Shown one piece after another: positions 5,398 to 11,412 of a stretch of DNA of 11,412 nt. The notes below the pieces were generated by a model, which was not told the origin of the DNA, ran no database searches, and saw nothing but the letters and a program-made list of their open reading frames with translations. This DNA is from Synechococcaceae cyanobacterium RL_1_2. Its GTDB lineage: Bacteria > Cyanobacteriota > Cyanobacteriia > Cyanobacteriales > JAAUPO01. Location: contig JAAUPO010000026.1 of assembly GCA_012033095.1 (NCBI GenBank), positions 1 through 11,412 on the forward strand, written 5' to 3'. The position numbers were made by a program, and so were the translations under genes. How positions within the stretch are numbered: the stretch's first letter is position 1; the number at the start of each line of letters is the position of its first letter.

Positions 5398-6228
5398 CTA
5401 TAGATTGTCATAGCCTAAGCTCAGGGTTCCGATCGGAATTTTTACGAGGCTATAACTAGAGGCTGTGCGGACTTTAAGCTGTAATGCCCCTTGGGGAGTG
5501 ATGCCTTCAATGGTGCCACGGTTACCGGCAAATTCTAGGGTTTTTCCACGATTGACTAACAATTGGTTATATTGGGTCACCAGTTCGTCGGGTTCCCCTA
5601 TTAACCCATCTAATTGAGCCGTGCCATGGCCATTAATTAAACAACGGGTCACCATGGCGGCGAGGTGTTCCCAGGAGGTAAGATTGTTGGGGCCAAAGCT
5701 TTTTAAGGAAATGGCCTGATCGGGGGTCGGGTTTTGCCAGTTTATTCCTACGCCAATGATCCCATGGGTAATTATCCAATTGCCGTGGCTAACTTCTGTG
5801 CGAATCTCCGTTTTAATGCCCCCTAATTTCTTTTTGTTTAAAATTAGATCGTTAGGCCATTTAATTCCCACCGGTATTTCGTACTGATGGAAACCATGGC
5901 CGATCGCAGTAACTGCCATTAAAGTTAGGTAAAAAGCTTGGGCGATGGGGAGATGCATCTTTAACCCCAAGGTTAGGTACAAACCCCCTAGCTCCGATTG
6001 CCATTGACGACCCCATTGGCCTCGCCCCGCTGATTGCCTTGCCGCGATCGCCACCCGTGGTAAAGAAAGGCGGCGATCGATTAACCTGCCCATTTCCTCA
6101 TTGGTGGAATCTAGCTCCGGATAAAAATTGAGGCCACAGTTAATCTGTTCTGCCTGGAGCAATGTCAAAAATAATTTCTGATTAAAATTAGGGTTAGGGG
6201 CGTTGCCCTCGATCGCAATTACAGCCAT
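5398..6228 (-). CDS. birA: Biotin--[acetyl-CoA-carboxylase] ligase, short (class I) BirA
   Basis: A 276-residue biotin protein ligase without an N-terminal DNA-binding domain, so an enzyme only and not the biotin-operon repressor. Motifs in order: DSTN (40-43); the biotinyl-5'-AMP loop QSAGRGQWGRQW (65-76), a GRGxxGR-type sequence; KWPNDL (123-128); KKLGGIKTE (133-141); and GIGVNW-like GVGINWQN beyond. The C-terminal 50 residues form the usual small SH3-like domain. It activates biotin with ATP and attaches it to the lysine of the biotin carboxyl carrier protein of acetyl-CoA carboxylase, the first committed step of fatty acid synthesis. The ATG has no good Shine-Dalgarno sequence. It starts 18 bases after the restored dapB stop, so the two probably share a transcript and birA may be translated partly by coupling. 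No terminator was recognised before the degenerate repeat at 5222-5280. Confidence 0.9.
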   Translation of the reverse strand: MAVIAIEGNAPNPNFNQKLFLTLLQAEQINCGLNFYPELDSTNEEMGRLIDRRLSLPRVAIAARQSAGRGQWGRQWQSELGGLYLTLGLKMHLPIAQAFYLTLMAVTAIGHGFHQYEIPVGIKWPNDLILNKKKLGGIKTEIRTEVSHGNWIITHGIIGVGINWQNPTPDQAISLKSFGPNNLTSWEHLAAMVTRCLINGHGTAQLDGLIGEPDELVTQYNQLLVNRGKTLEFAGNRGTIEGITPQGALQLKVRTASSYSLVKIPIGTLSLGYDNL

Positions 6229-6246
6229 AGGAGCATAGGGAGACGG

Positions 6247-7070
6247 TTACATTACCTTTTCTAAGCCATAGACTAAGGATTTTAGTTCCGTTACTTTTCT
6301 GATGCCTAAAATAACCCCCGGCATATAGCAAGAGCGATCGGTGGCATCGTGGCGCAGGGTATAAATTTGGCCGGGCATCCCAAAATCACTTCTTGATGGG
6401 CCAACATTCCCGGTAAACGGACACTATGAATATTAATGTTTTCAATATCCGCCGCCCCCCTTGCCCCAGTTAAATGTTCTTGTTCCTCAACTTGGGCAGG
6501 ATTATAATTTTGACCAAGCTCCGATAACATTTGGGCGGTTTTAATGGCTGTACCGCTAGGGGCATCAGCTTTTTGATTGTGGTGTAGTTCAATAATTTCT
6601 ACATGGTGAAAATATTTTGCAGCCTGGACAGCGGCCTGTTGCATCAGCAGGACTCCGATCGCGAAGTTGGGAGCAATTAACACACCGGTACTGGCTTTTT
6701 CCGCAAAATCTGCGAGATCCTTGAGTTGGCGATCACTTAGACCGGTGGTGCCGATGACGGGCCTTACCCCATAGGCGATCGCTTTACGGGTATTTTCATA
6801 TACACAGCTCGGATGGGTAAAATCCACCATTACCCCCTGGATCGGTTCTTGGGTGGCCATTACTAATACGCTTTCTAGATCATTAAGAACTGGGATCTCG
6901 ATCGGGCCAATACCTATCACTTCCCCGATATCCTGGCCAATCAATTCGGGGTTCTGATCGATCGCGGCAATGACTTTCATCCCTTCTGCTTGGTGGATCG
7001 CTTTGATCACTTCCCGCCCCATTTTACCCCCGGCTCCATTGACCACCACCGGAATTAATTGCTCCGTCAT
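6247..7070 (-). CDS. dapB: 4-hydroxy-tetrahydrodipicolinate reductase, frameshifted near the 3' end
   Basis: DapB reduces 4-hydroxy-tetrahydrodipicolinate with NAD(P)H in the diaminopimelate/lysine pathway. Seen, numbering from the ATG at 7079: GAGGKMG (15-21) cofactor loop, GTTGL (110-114), APNFAIGV (136-143) and [16 protein letters not shown] (163-178), with the catalytic His and Lys of the family. The frame as read drifts after HQEVI into non-homologous residues and stops at 6306. Adding one A to the A-run at 6382-6385 restores [20 protein letters not shown], then [20 protein letters not shown], with a stop at 6247. The repaired length from 7070 is 274 residues, as usual. I prefer the ATG at 7070: GGGAG lies 9 bases before it, but directly abuts the ATG at 7079. 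A true pathway gene broken here would be surprising, so a sequencing error is likely. Confidence 0.9.
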
Positions 7071-7079
7071 AGGTTCCAT

Positions 7080-7084
7080 CTCCC
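7080..7084 (-). promoter_or_regulatory. Ribosome binding site deciding the dapB start
   Basis: GGGAG on the minus strand touches the ATG at 7079 with no spacer but is 9 bases from the in-frame ATG at 7070, which is therefore the likelier start. Confidence 0.6.
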
Positions 7085-7151
7085 AATAAATTTCAACGAA
7101 CTTAAATAAATGAAATTGCTGTAAATTGCAAACTCCAGTCTATAGGCAAAT

Positions 7152-7178
7152 AATCCCCAGGGACTAGCCCCAGGGATT
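7152..7178 (-). promoter_or_regulatory. Symmetric hairpin in the dapB upstream region
   Basis: AATCCC (7152-7157) pairs with GGGATT (7173-7178), then a symmetric CA/CA internal loop, then GGG/CCC closing a 5-base loop ACTAG. It lies 82-108 bases upstream of the dapB start, in its leader or promoter. It could be an mRNA leader structure or an operator; it does not resemble the lysine riboswitch, which is much larger. Confidence 0.35.
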
Positions 7179-7214
7179 GAGGTACATTTAATCGCTCTGA
7201 GTAACGGTTAATTT

Positions 7215-7346
7215 AGAACATGTTTGAAAAGTATCAAATGTTGTTGAGTCGCCCCCTAAATCCCCCAATTTTTTGGGACTTCATTGGTTAAAATCTGGGT
7301 AATTTCCCCCAAAAATGGAGGGCAAGGGGTGCTTTTCCAATATCCT
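7215..7346 (+). repeat. MITE-like interspersed repeat, copy C
   Basis: A full-length copy between dapB and the helicase gene. Left end AGAACATGTTTGAAAAGTATC, like copy B with a few changes; core GCCCCCTAAATCCCCC; central GGGACTTCATTGGTTAAAA; right end GGTGCTTTTCCAATATCCT. It runs directly into copy D. Confidence 0.8.
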
Positions 7347-7448
7347 CGTTGGGTCGCCCCCTAAATTTCCCAAATTGGTGGACTTCATTGGTTAAAATTT
7401 AGGAAATTTCCCTCAGAATGACGGGCAAGGGGTGCTTTTCCAACATCC
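7347..7448 (+). repeat. MITE-like interspersed repeat, copy D, lacking its left end
   Basis: It begins at GTTGGGTCGCCCCCTAAAT and ends GGTGCTTTTCCAACATCCT. It lacks about 30 bases at the left, including the terminal repeat. It is in the same orientation as C and abuts it, so the pair looks like a partial tandem duplication or an insertion into the end of C. Its right end closely matches that of C. Confidence 0.75.
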
Positions 7449-7828
7449 TTTTAGACTAGTATTCCTTAACTACCCTGGGGTGAACCATGGTCTAGGGCTA
7501 GCTGGGATACTCAGCCCCATGGAACCCATCCCGCTGTATGGAGATTACCCTGGCCCTTAACCACCATCAAAACTAGGGGCAACTTGACCAAAGGGGTACA
7601 TTTGCGCTTAAAATAGGCGGCAATTGCGTCCAATTAACGTTTATCTCTTCTGATCCGGTTAAACGCAAGCCTATATGGTAGGTGGAATACAACCACCGCG
7701 CTGATTGAATGTCGCTTCTCCAGTTTTGGAGCCTATTTGGCAAGGCTTTCTTCTACTGTGAATCTGACTCAATGGCTTTTATATAGTCTGGATTTAGATC
7801 TAAAAATTAGTTTTTTAATTTCCGCCCT
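7449..7828 (+). other. Structured intergenic stretch before the helicase gene
   Basis: No protein-coding frame. Hairpins seen: 7477-7532, with stems GGGGTG/CATCCC, CCATG/CATGG and GGGCT/AGCCC separated by small internal loops (about 16 pairs); GCCCTTA with TAGGGGC (near 7553-7579); GGTGG/CCACC at 7681-7697; and CTCCA/TGGAG at 7718-7731, the last two enclosed by AAGCC (7667-7671) and GGCTT (7744-7748). This could be a small RNA gene or the helicase leader. I could not match it to tmRNA, RNase P RNA, SRP RNA, Yfr1 or a tRNA. A TATATA near 7780 could be a -10 for the helicase gene. Confidence 0.4.
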
Positions 7829-8443
7829 ATGACGAAAATCCATAGCCATTGGTTAATTACTGGAGATGAAGAACAGTCTCTATTTATTTGGGCGGAAAGA
7901 TGGCGTTCGGTAGATCATCCATTAGCAACGGAAGCGTCCCCTCAAGCTCATCCTTTTTGTTTGGACTCTTCGGAAGTGGAAAGTTTATTATGCGATCGCG
8001 GCTGCTTAGATGAAACTATCGAGTTTAGGCCTAATTGCACCCAGTTATTTTTACCAACTGCGAATAAAGAATTACCTCTGCTAGCGGAACAGATGGGGAT
8101 AGTGGCACTAAATGAGCTGAGCCTACAACCCTGGCAAGTCAGGGGGATCAGCATTCCTGGGGAATTTTTACCCCAATTTCTAAACCGTTTTCCGGCCGGG
8201 GATCAGACCTTTAGTCCAGAGTTTAACTTTTGGACTCAAATTTATCGTTGGAGTTTGGATCTGCTCGTGCGGGGGAAATTTTTGCCCGTTATTGATGAGG
8301 ATGAAGGAGCCTTATTTGCTCTGTGGCAACCACTGTTAGATAGCACCAAAGATCAAACCCGCTTAGCTCGTTTTAATAATCAATTACCCCTGAGTTTAGC
8401 GATCGATGGCATTAAACCCCAAACCATCATCTTAAGTTTTTGA
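7829..8443 (+). CDS. SNF2 helicase fragment 1 of 4 (N-terminal region)
   Basis: 204 codons beginning MTKIHSHWLITGDEEQSLF, similar to the K-I-x-H-x-x-W opening common in cyanobacterial SNF2 helicases. It contains no catalytic motif; this family-specific N-terminal region has no defined activity. The stop TGA at 8441-8443 arises only from the T5 run. The next frame could begin at an overlapping TTG (8440), but the homology runs straight through. Confidence 0.7.
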   Translation: MTKIHSHWLITGDEEQSLFIWAERWRSVDHPLATEASPQAHPFCLDSSEVESLLCDRGCLDETIEFRPNCTQLFLPTANKELPLLAEQMGIVALNELSLQPWQVRGISIPGEFLPQFLNRFPAGDQTFSPEFNFWTQIYRWSLDLLVRGKFLPVIDEDEGALFALWQPLLDSTKDQTRLARFNNQLPLSLAIDGIKPQTIILSF

Positions 8444-9015
8444 CTGCCCTGATTGATACCCAATTAAGGCAGCTTGATTTACCGGTTAATCCGGCCCAGA
8501 AGGAATCCTTGCCCCAAGCTTGGTCAAAAACGTTGATCGATGATGATTTGGAGATGGCGATCGAGGTGGAGGAGGTGGAGAAAAAAAGATTTATCCACGC
8601 CCTAGATACATGGCATTTACCGGTACAGGATTACATTGTGGATCCGGTGGCCTATGAAATTAAAGAACATAATTTTCGTACTTGTTTTGTCTTAGTGCCC
8701 CCCACCCAAGGGGAAATTAATTGGGGTCACACCCTCTGGAAGCTCCGCTATCATTTACAGGCCATGGATGATCCGGAAGTATTGATTCCGGCAGAAACCG
8801 TGTGGCAATTTACCGCTGAAGAATTATCCATCGACGATCGCTTACTGGAACAACCCCAGGAAACCCTATTAAAAGGTTTGGGTTTAGCGGCTAGGATTTA
8901 TAGCCCGATCGCGGAAAATTTACGGGCAAAAATCCCTACGAATGCGTCCTGGAACCGATCCAGGTGTATGAGTTTCTCCGGGCGATCGTGGATCAACTCA
9001 GCAATATTGGTTTAG
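8440..9015 (+). CDS. SNF2 helicase fragment 2 of 4 (N-terminal accessory region)
   Basis: The genuine portion runs from about 8437 to 8932 and includes FVLVPPTQGEINWGHTLWKL and RYHLQAMDDPEVLIPAETVW, typical of the region before the SNF2-associated domain. The last 27 or so codons (from IPTNASWNRS on) are out-of-frame sequence created by the missing A and show no family features. Confidence 0.7.
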   Translation: MTALIDTQLRQLDLPVNPAQKESLPQAWSKTLIDDDLEMAIEVEEVEKKRFIHALDTWHLPVQDYIVDPVAYEIKEHNFRTCFVLVPPTQGEINWGHTLWKLRYHLQAMDDPEVLIPAETVWQFTAEELSIDDRLLEQPQETLLKGLGLAARIYSPIAENLRAKIPTNASWNRSRCMSFSGRSWINSAILV

Positions 9016-10226
9016 GGGTAATTCTACCGCCGGGCCTAGATCAAGAATCAACGGAAAATCGCCTTGGAATTCAAATTAAAGCGTCTGTGGTGCAGCGCAA
9101 GGGGATTCGCCTTAATCTGCAAACGGAACTGAAATATAAGCTCAACCTCGCGATCGCCGATCAAGTAATTTCCCCGGACGAATTTAAAGAATTACTAGAG
9201 CAAAAATCCCCCATTGTCCAAATTCGCGATCGATGGATTGCGTTACAGCCAGCGGATGTGAGGGCTGCCCAAGCGATCGTCGAAGAAACCCATGAAGATC
9301 TTAATCTGACCGTTGAAGATGGGATTCGCCTCAGCACCGGGGAAGTAAAAACCCTAGCCAAATTACCCGTCATTAGTTTTGACGCAACGGGGGTGCTGAA
9401 GGAACTAATTGCCACCTTCATTAATCGGGATAACATCACCCTGCAACCGACCCCCACTGAGTTTCAAGGACAATTAAGACCCTATCAAATTAAAGGTTTC
9501 AGTTGGCTTGCTTTCTTGGAAAAATGGGGACTAGGTTCCTGTTTAGCCGATGATATGGGCCTCGGAAAAACGATTCAAACCATTGCTTTTTTACTTCATT
9601 TAAAAGAACAGGAGCTCCTCACCCGCCCAGTATTATTAGTTTGCCCTACCTCCGTGCTCAGCAATTGGCATCGGGAAGTCCATAGATTTGGGCCCACCAT
9701 TAAAGTAATTGTGCACCATGGAGAAAAACGCATTAAAGGGAAAACCTCCCTAGCCAAAAAACTCAAAGACTACCAATTAGTAATCACCAGCTATAACTTG
9801 ATCTACCGAGATCTAGATAACCTGAAACCAATTAAATGGCGGGGGATTGTGTTAGATGAAGCGCAAAATATTAAAAATTCCCAAGCTAAACAAGCTAGGA
9901 GCGTGAGGGAACTATCGGCGGATTTTCGCATCGCCCTCACTGGTACCCCCGTTGAAAATAACCTCTTGGATTTGTGGTCAATTTTGGACTTTCTCAACCC
10001 CGGATTTTTGGGAGAAAAGGGTTTTTTCCAGCGGCGGTTTGCTTTACCTATCCAAAAGTATGGTGATCAAGATTCCCTAAGAACCTTGCGTTCCTTGGTG
10101 CAACCGTTAATTTTACGCCGGTTAAAAACGGATAAAACCATCATTCAAGATTACCAGAAAAGCAAGAATCTAATGTTTTCTGTGGTTTATCCGCCGAACA
10201 AGCGGAATTGTATGAACAATTGGTAA
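8964..10226 (+). CDS. SNF2 helicase fragment 3 of 4 (SNF2-associated and ATPase lobe)
   Basis: Numbering from the GTG at 8964, which is not a real start because the true frame continues upstream to about 8933. The first ~165 residues form the SNF2-associated domain ([10 protein letters not shown]). Then come [12 protein letters not shown] (171-182); Walker A DMGLGKT (197-203, Lys202); motif Ia [12 protein letters not shown]; Walker B DEAQ (298-301), the SNF2 form of DEAD/DEAH; and motif [17 protein letters not shown] from 326. The final 24 codons after 10152 are out of frame. Confidence 0.8.
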   Translation: MYEFLRAIVDQLSNIGLGVILPPGLDQESTENRLGIQIKASVVQRKGIRLNLQTELKYKLNLAIADQVISPDEFKELLEQKSPIVQIRDRWIALQPADVRAAQAIVEETHEDLNLTVEDGIRLSTGEVKTLAKLPVISFDATGVLKELIATFINRDNITLQPTPTEFQGQLRPYQIKGFSWLAFLEKWGLGSCLADDMGLGKTIQTIAFLLHLKEQELLTRPVLLVCPTSVLSNWHREVHRFGPTIKVIVHHGEKRIKGKTSLAKKLKDYQLVITSYNLIYRDLDNLKPIKWRGIVLDEAQNIKNSQAKQARSVRELSADFRIALTGTPVENNLLDLWSILDFLNPGFLGEKGFFQRRFALPIQKYGDQDSLRTLRSLVQPLILRRLKTDKTIIQDYQKSKNLMFSVVYPPNKRNCMNNW

Positions 10227-10906
10227 ATGAATCCCTAGAAAAAATCGAAGCGTCTAAGGGTATTGAACGTCATGGTTTGATTTTGACGTTGTTAGTGAAA
10301 CTAAAACAACTGTGTAACCATCCGGCTTTGTTCCTCAAAGAAAAAATCCTCTGCCAGGCCGATCGCTCCGGTAAACTATTGCGCCTAGAGGAAATGTTAG
10401 ATGTATTGATCACCGAAGGCGATCGGGCATTAATTTTCACCCAGTTTGCAGAATGGGGTAAATTATTGCAGCCTTACCTAGAACAAAAATTAAACGACGA
10501 GGTTCTATTCCTATCTGGCTCTACCCGGCCGCACCAACGTCAAGCCTTGATCGATCGCTTTCAAAATGATCCTGAAGGCCCATCGGTATTTATTTTGTCC
10601 CTCAAAGCTGGAGGTACCGGACTTAATTTAACTAGGGCTAATCACGTTTTCCATATCGATCGCTGGTGGAACCCAGCCGTTGAAAATCAAGCCACCGATC
10701 GAGCCTTTCGCATTGGTCAAAAACAAAATGTCCAGGTACATAAATTTATTTGCTCCGGTACCCTCGAAGATAAAATCAATGACATTCTTGAGAGTAAGAA
10801 ACAATTAGCGGAACAAACCATTTCCGCTGGAGAACAATGGATTACCGATCTAGATACCCAGCAATTGAGAAATCTCCTAGCCCTCGATCGCGATGAAATC
10901 ATGTGA
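10208..10906 (+). CDS. SNF2 helicase fragment 4 of 4 (C-terminal helicase lobe)
   Basis: This is the RecA-like second lobe. The real frame reaches back to about 10151 ([20 protein letters not shown]). Numbering from TTG 10208: KQLCNHP (33-39), ALIFTQF (74-80), motif [14 protein letters not shown] (130-142), DRWWNPAVE (151-159) and motif [13 protein letters not shown] (161-171) with the arginine finger region. The C-terminus is complete, ending at TGA 10904-10906. Confidence 0.85.
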   Translation: MYEQLVNESLEKIEASKGIERHGLILTLLVKLKQLCNHPALFLKEKILCQADRSGKLLRLEEMLDVLITEGDRALIFTQFAEWGKLLQPYLEQKLNDEVLFLSGSTRPHQRQALIDRFQNDPEGPSVFILSLKAGGTGLNLTRANHVFHIDRWWNPAVENQATDRAFRIGQKQNVQVHKFICSGTLEDKINDILESKKQLAEQTISAGEQWITDLDTQQLRNLLALDRDEIM

Positions 10907-10971
10907 AGCCCTAATCTCAGATTGTGCTCAGCAAGCTCATGATAGCTTTACCCCATAACCTAATCCAACCT

Positions 10972-11002
10972 GGGTTCAGGATAAGCCAAAACCCCCATTT
11001 TT
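10972..11002 (+). terminator. Weak candidate terminator of the helicase gene
   Basis: GGGTT (10972-10976) pairs with AACCC (10990-10994), a 5-bp stem, followed by CCA and a T5 run (10998-11002), 66 bases past the helicase stop. The stem is short, so the call is tentative. Confidence 0.3.
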
Positions 11003-11079
11003 CCGTTGGTTAGTTGTGTGGTAATACCAAGATCTCAAAGTCCGTCAGGCGATCGCCCCGTGTATTCAAGAGGCGACAT

Positions 11080-11200
11080 TACTTGTATGAATTTACAATA
11101 ATTGTGTTTAACTAAGGTCTGTCATTATTTAAACCTGAAACTCTTCTTAGCTAACGGTTTCAGGTTAAAACTATACTTTCTGGGTAGTCCTATACAAGTA
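11080..11200 (+). repeat. Nested perfect inverted repeats
   Basis: The outer arms TACTTGTAT (11080-11088) and ATACAAGTA (11192-11200) are perfect 9-bp complements. Inside, AACCTGAAAC (11132-11141) and GTTTCAGGTT (11157-11166) are perfect 10-bp complements around a 15-base loop. As RNA this would be a long two-stage stem; as DNA, it could be a remnant of a small palindromic element. Confidence 0.6.
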
Positions 11201-11412
11201 GGGATCAGGAAGATTAAAACCCTTGATAATCAATTATCCTGGGTCTAAATATCCTTACAGCTTGAGCACTACCACGTTCTGAACCTGGCTCAGGATAAAC
11301 GTTTTAATGCGAATTGATGACACTACTCCCTAGGCACTGACAAAAGTGTTGTAGTCCTTAAAAGGGGACAAGCCAGATTAAAGCTTTGTAGCGTAAGACT
11401 TGTAGCGATCAA

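Larger units (their letters stand above)
7829..10906 (+). pseudogene. SNF2-family DEAD/DEAH-box helicase, split by three frameshifts
   Basis: Four consecutive open frames together spell one SNF2/Rad54-type ATP-dependent DNA translocase with the bacterial SNF2-associated N-terminal region. If one base is restored at each of three homopolymers the product is about 1026 residues, near the size of cyanobacterial homologues. The junctions are the T5 run 8437-8441 (adding T gives IILSFLTALIDTQ), the A5 run 8928-8932 (adding A gives [19 protein letters not shown]) and TT 10151-10152 (adding T gives [19 protein letters not shown]). All three are single-base losses. All helicase motifs survive between them, and codon use is normal, so decay is recent or the lesions are base-calling errors. 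It is typed as a pseudogene only because the frame is interrupted as read. Such proteins remodel protein-DNA complexes; the target of this one is unknown. It starts at ATG 7829 without a clear Shine-Dalgarno sequence. Confidence 0.85.
10907..11412. other. Intergenic region after the helicase gene, no gene seen
   Basis: No convincing frame, tRNA or rRNA on either strand. It contains a HIP1 site (11049-11056), a nested inverted repeat (11080-11200), two direct copies of AACCTGG...CAGGATAA (10967-10984 and 11282-11298) with an inverted partial copy (TTATCCTG at 11234-11241), and an ACAAT-A-ATTGT palindrome near 11093-11103. It is probably the upstream region of a gene beyond the right edge, or a degenerate spacer. 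Confidence 0.5.

Noticed and set aside
7681..7697. tRNA-like anticodon arm (5-bp stem, 7-base loop AATACAA)
   Set aside because: The loop lacks the invariant T at position 33, and no matching acceptor stem, D arm or T arm with TTCRA is present around it.
8437..8441. Programmed ribosomal frameshifting in the helicase gene
   Set aside because: Three sites in one gene, none with a clear slippery heptamer plus downstream structure, and a similar lesion in dapB. Homopolymer error or decay explains all four more simply.
9161..10902. Minus-strand frames opposite the helicase gene
   Set aside because: They are antisense to conserved SNF2 motifs and have low-complexity composition.

Overview
The window reads as chromosomal DNA from a unicellular, Synechocystis-like cyanobacterium. 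The evidence is a set of oxygenic-photosynthesis genes (petG, plant-type ferredoxin petF, chlP, and bvdR with the cyanobacterial EYP variant) and at least eleven exact copies of the cyanobacterial HIP1 octamer GCGATCGC. Genus is inferred from remembered protein similarity only.

Layout, left to right. (1) 1-537: the 3' end of a creatininase-family amidohydrolase gene. (2) 538-1732: petG (38 codons) bracketed by two inverted copies of a ~130-bp MITE-like repeat, with a 3 x 12-bp tandem repeat upstream and a strong terminator downstream. (3) 1733-3487: petF (minus) and bvdR (plus), divergent across a ~516-bp intergenic region. (4) 3488-4920: bvdR and chlP converge on a short terminator region. 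(5) 4921-5397: chlP upstream region with a near-consensus HLR1 site, the DNA motif of the light/redox response regulator RpaB. (6) 5398-7070: a dapB-birA operon on the minus strand. (7) 7080-7828: long intergenic region with two more repeat copies and a stretch predicted to fold well. (8) 7829-10906: a SNF2-family helicase gene broken into four frames. (9) 10907-11412: no gene seen; inverted and direct repeats.

Functionally, petG (cytochrome b6f), petF (electron carrier after photosystem I), chlP (phytyl tail of chlorophyll) and bvdR (biliverdin to bilirubin) all serve photosynthesis or tetrapyrrole metabolism. dapB (lysine/peptidoglycan precursor) and birA (biotin ligase) are housekeeping genes.

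The main caution is sequence quality or gene decay. dapB has one frameshift and the helicase has three. Each can be repaired by adding one base to a short homopolymer run, which restores family-typical protein. I see no phage, IS transposase, CRISPR array, tRNA or rRNA, and no convincing novel protein system. The most interesting signals are non-coding: the repeat family, the HLR1-like site, and the structured intergenic stretches.
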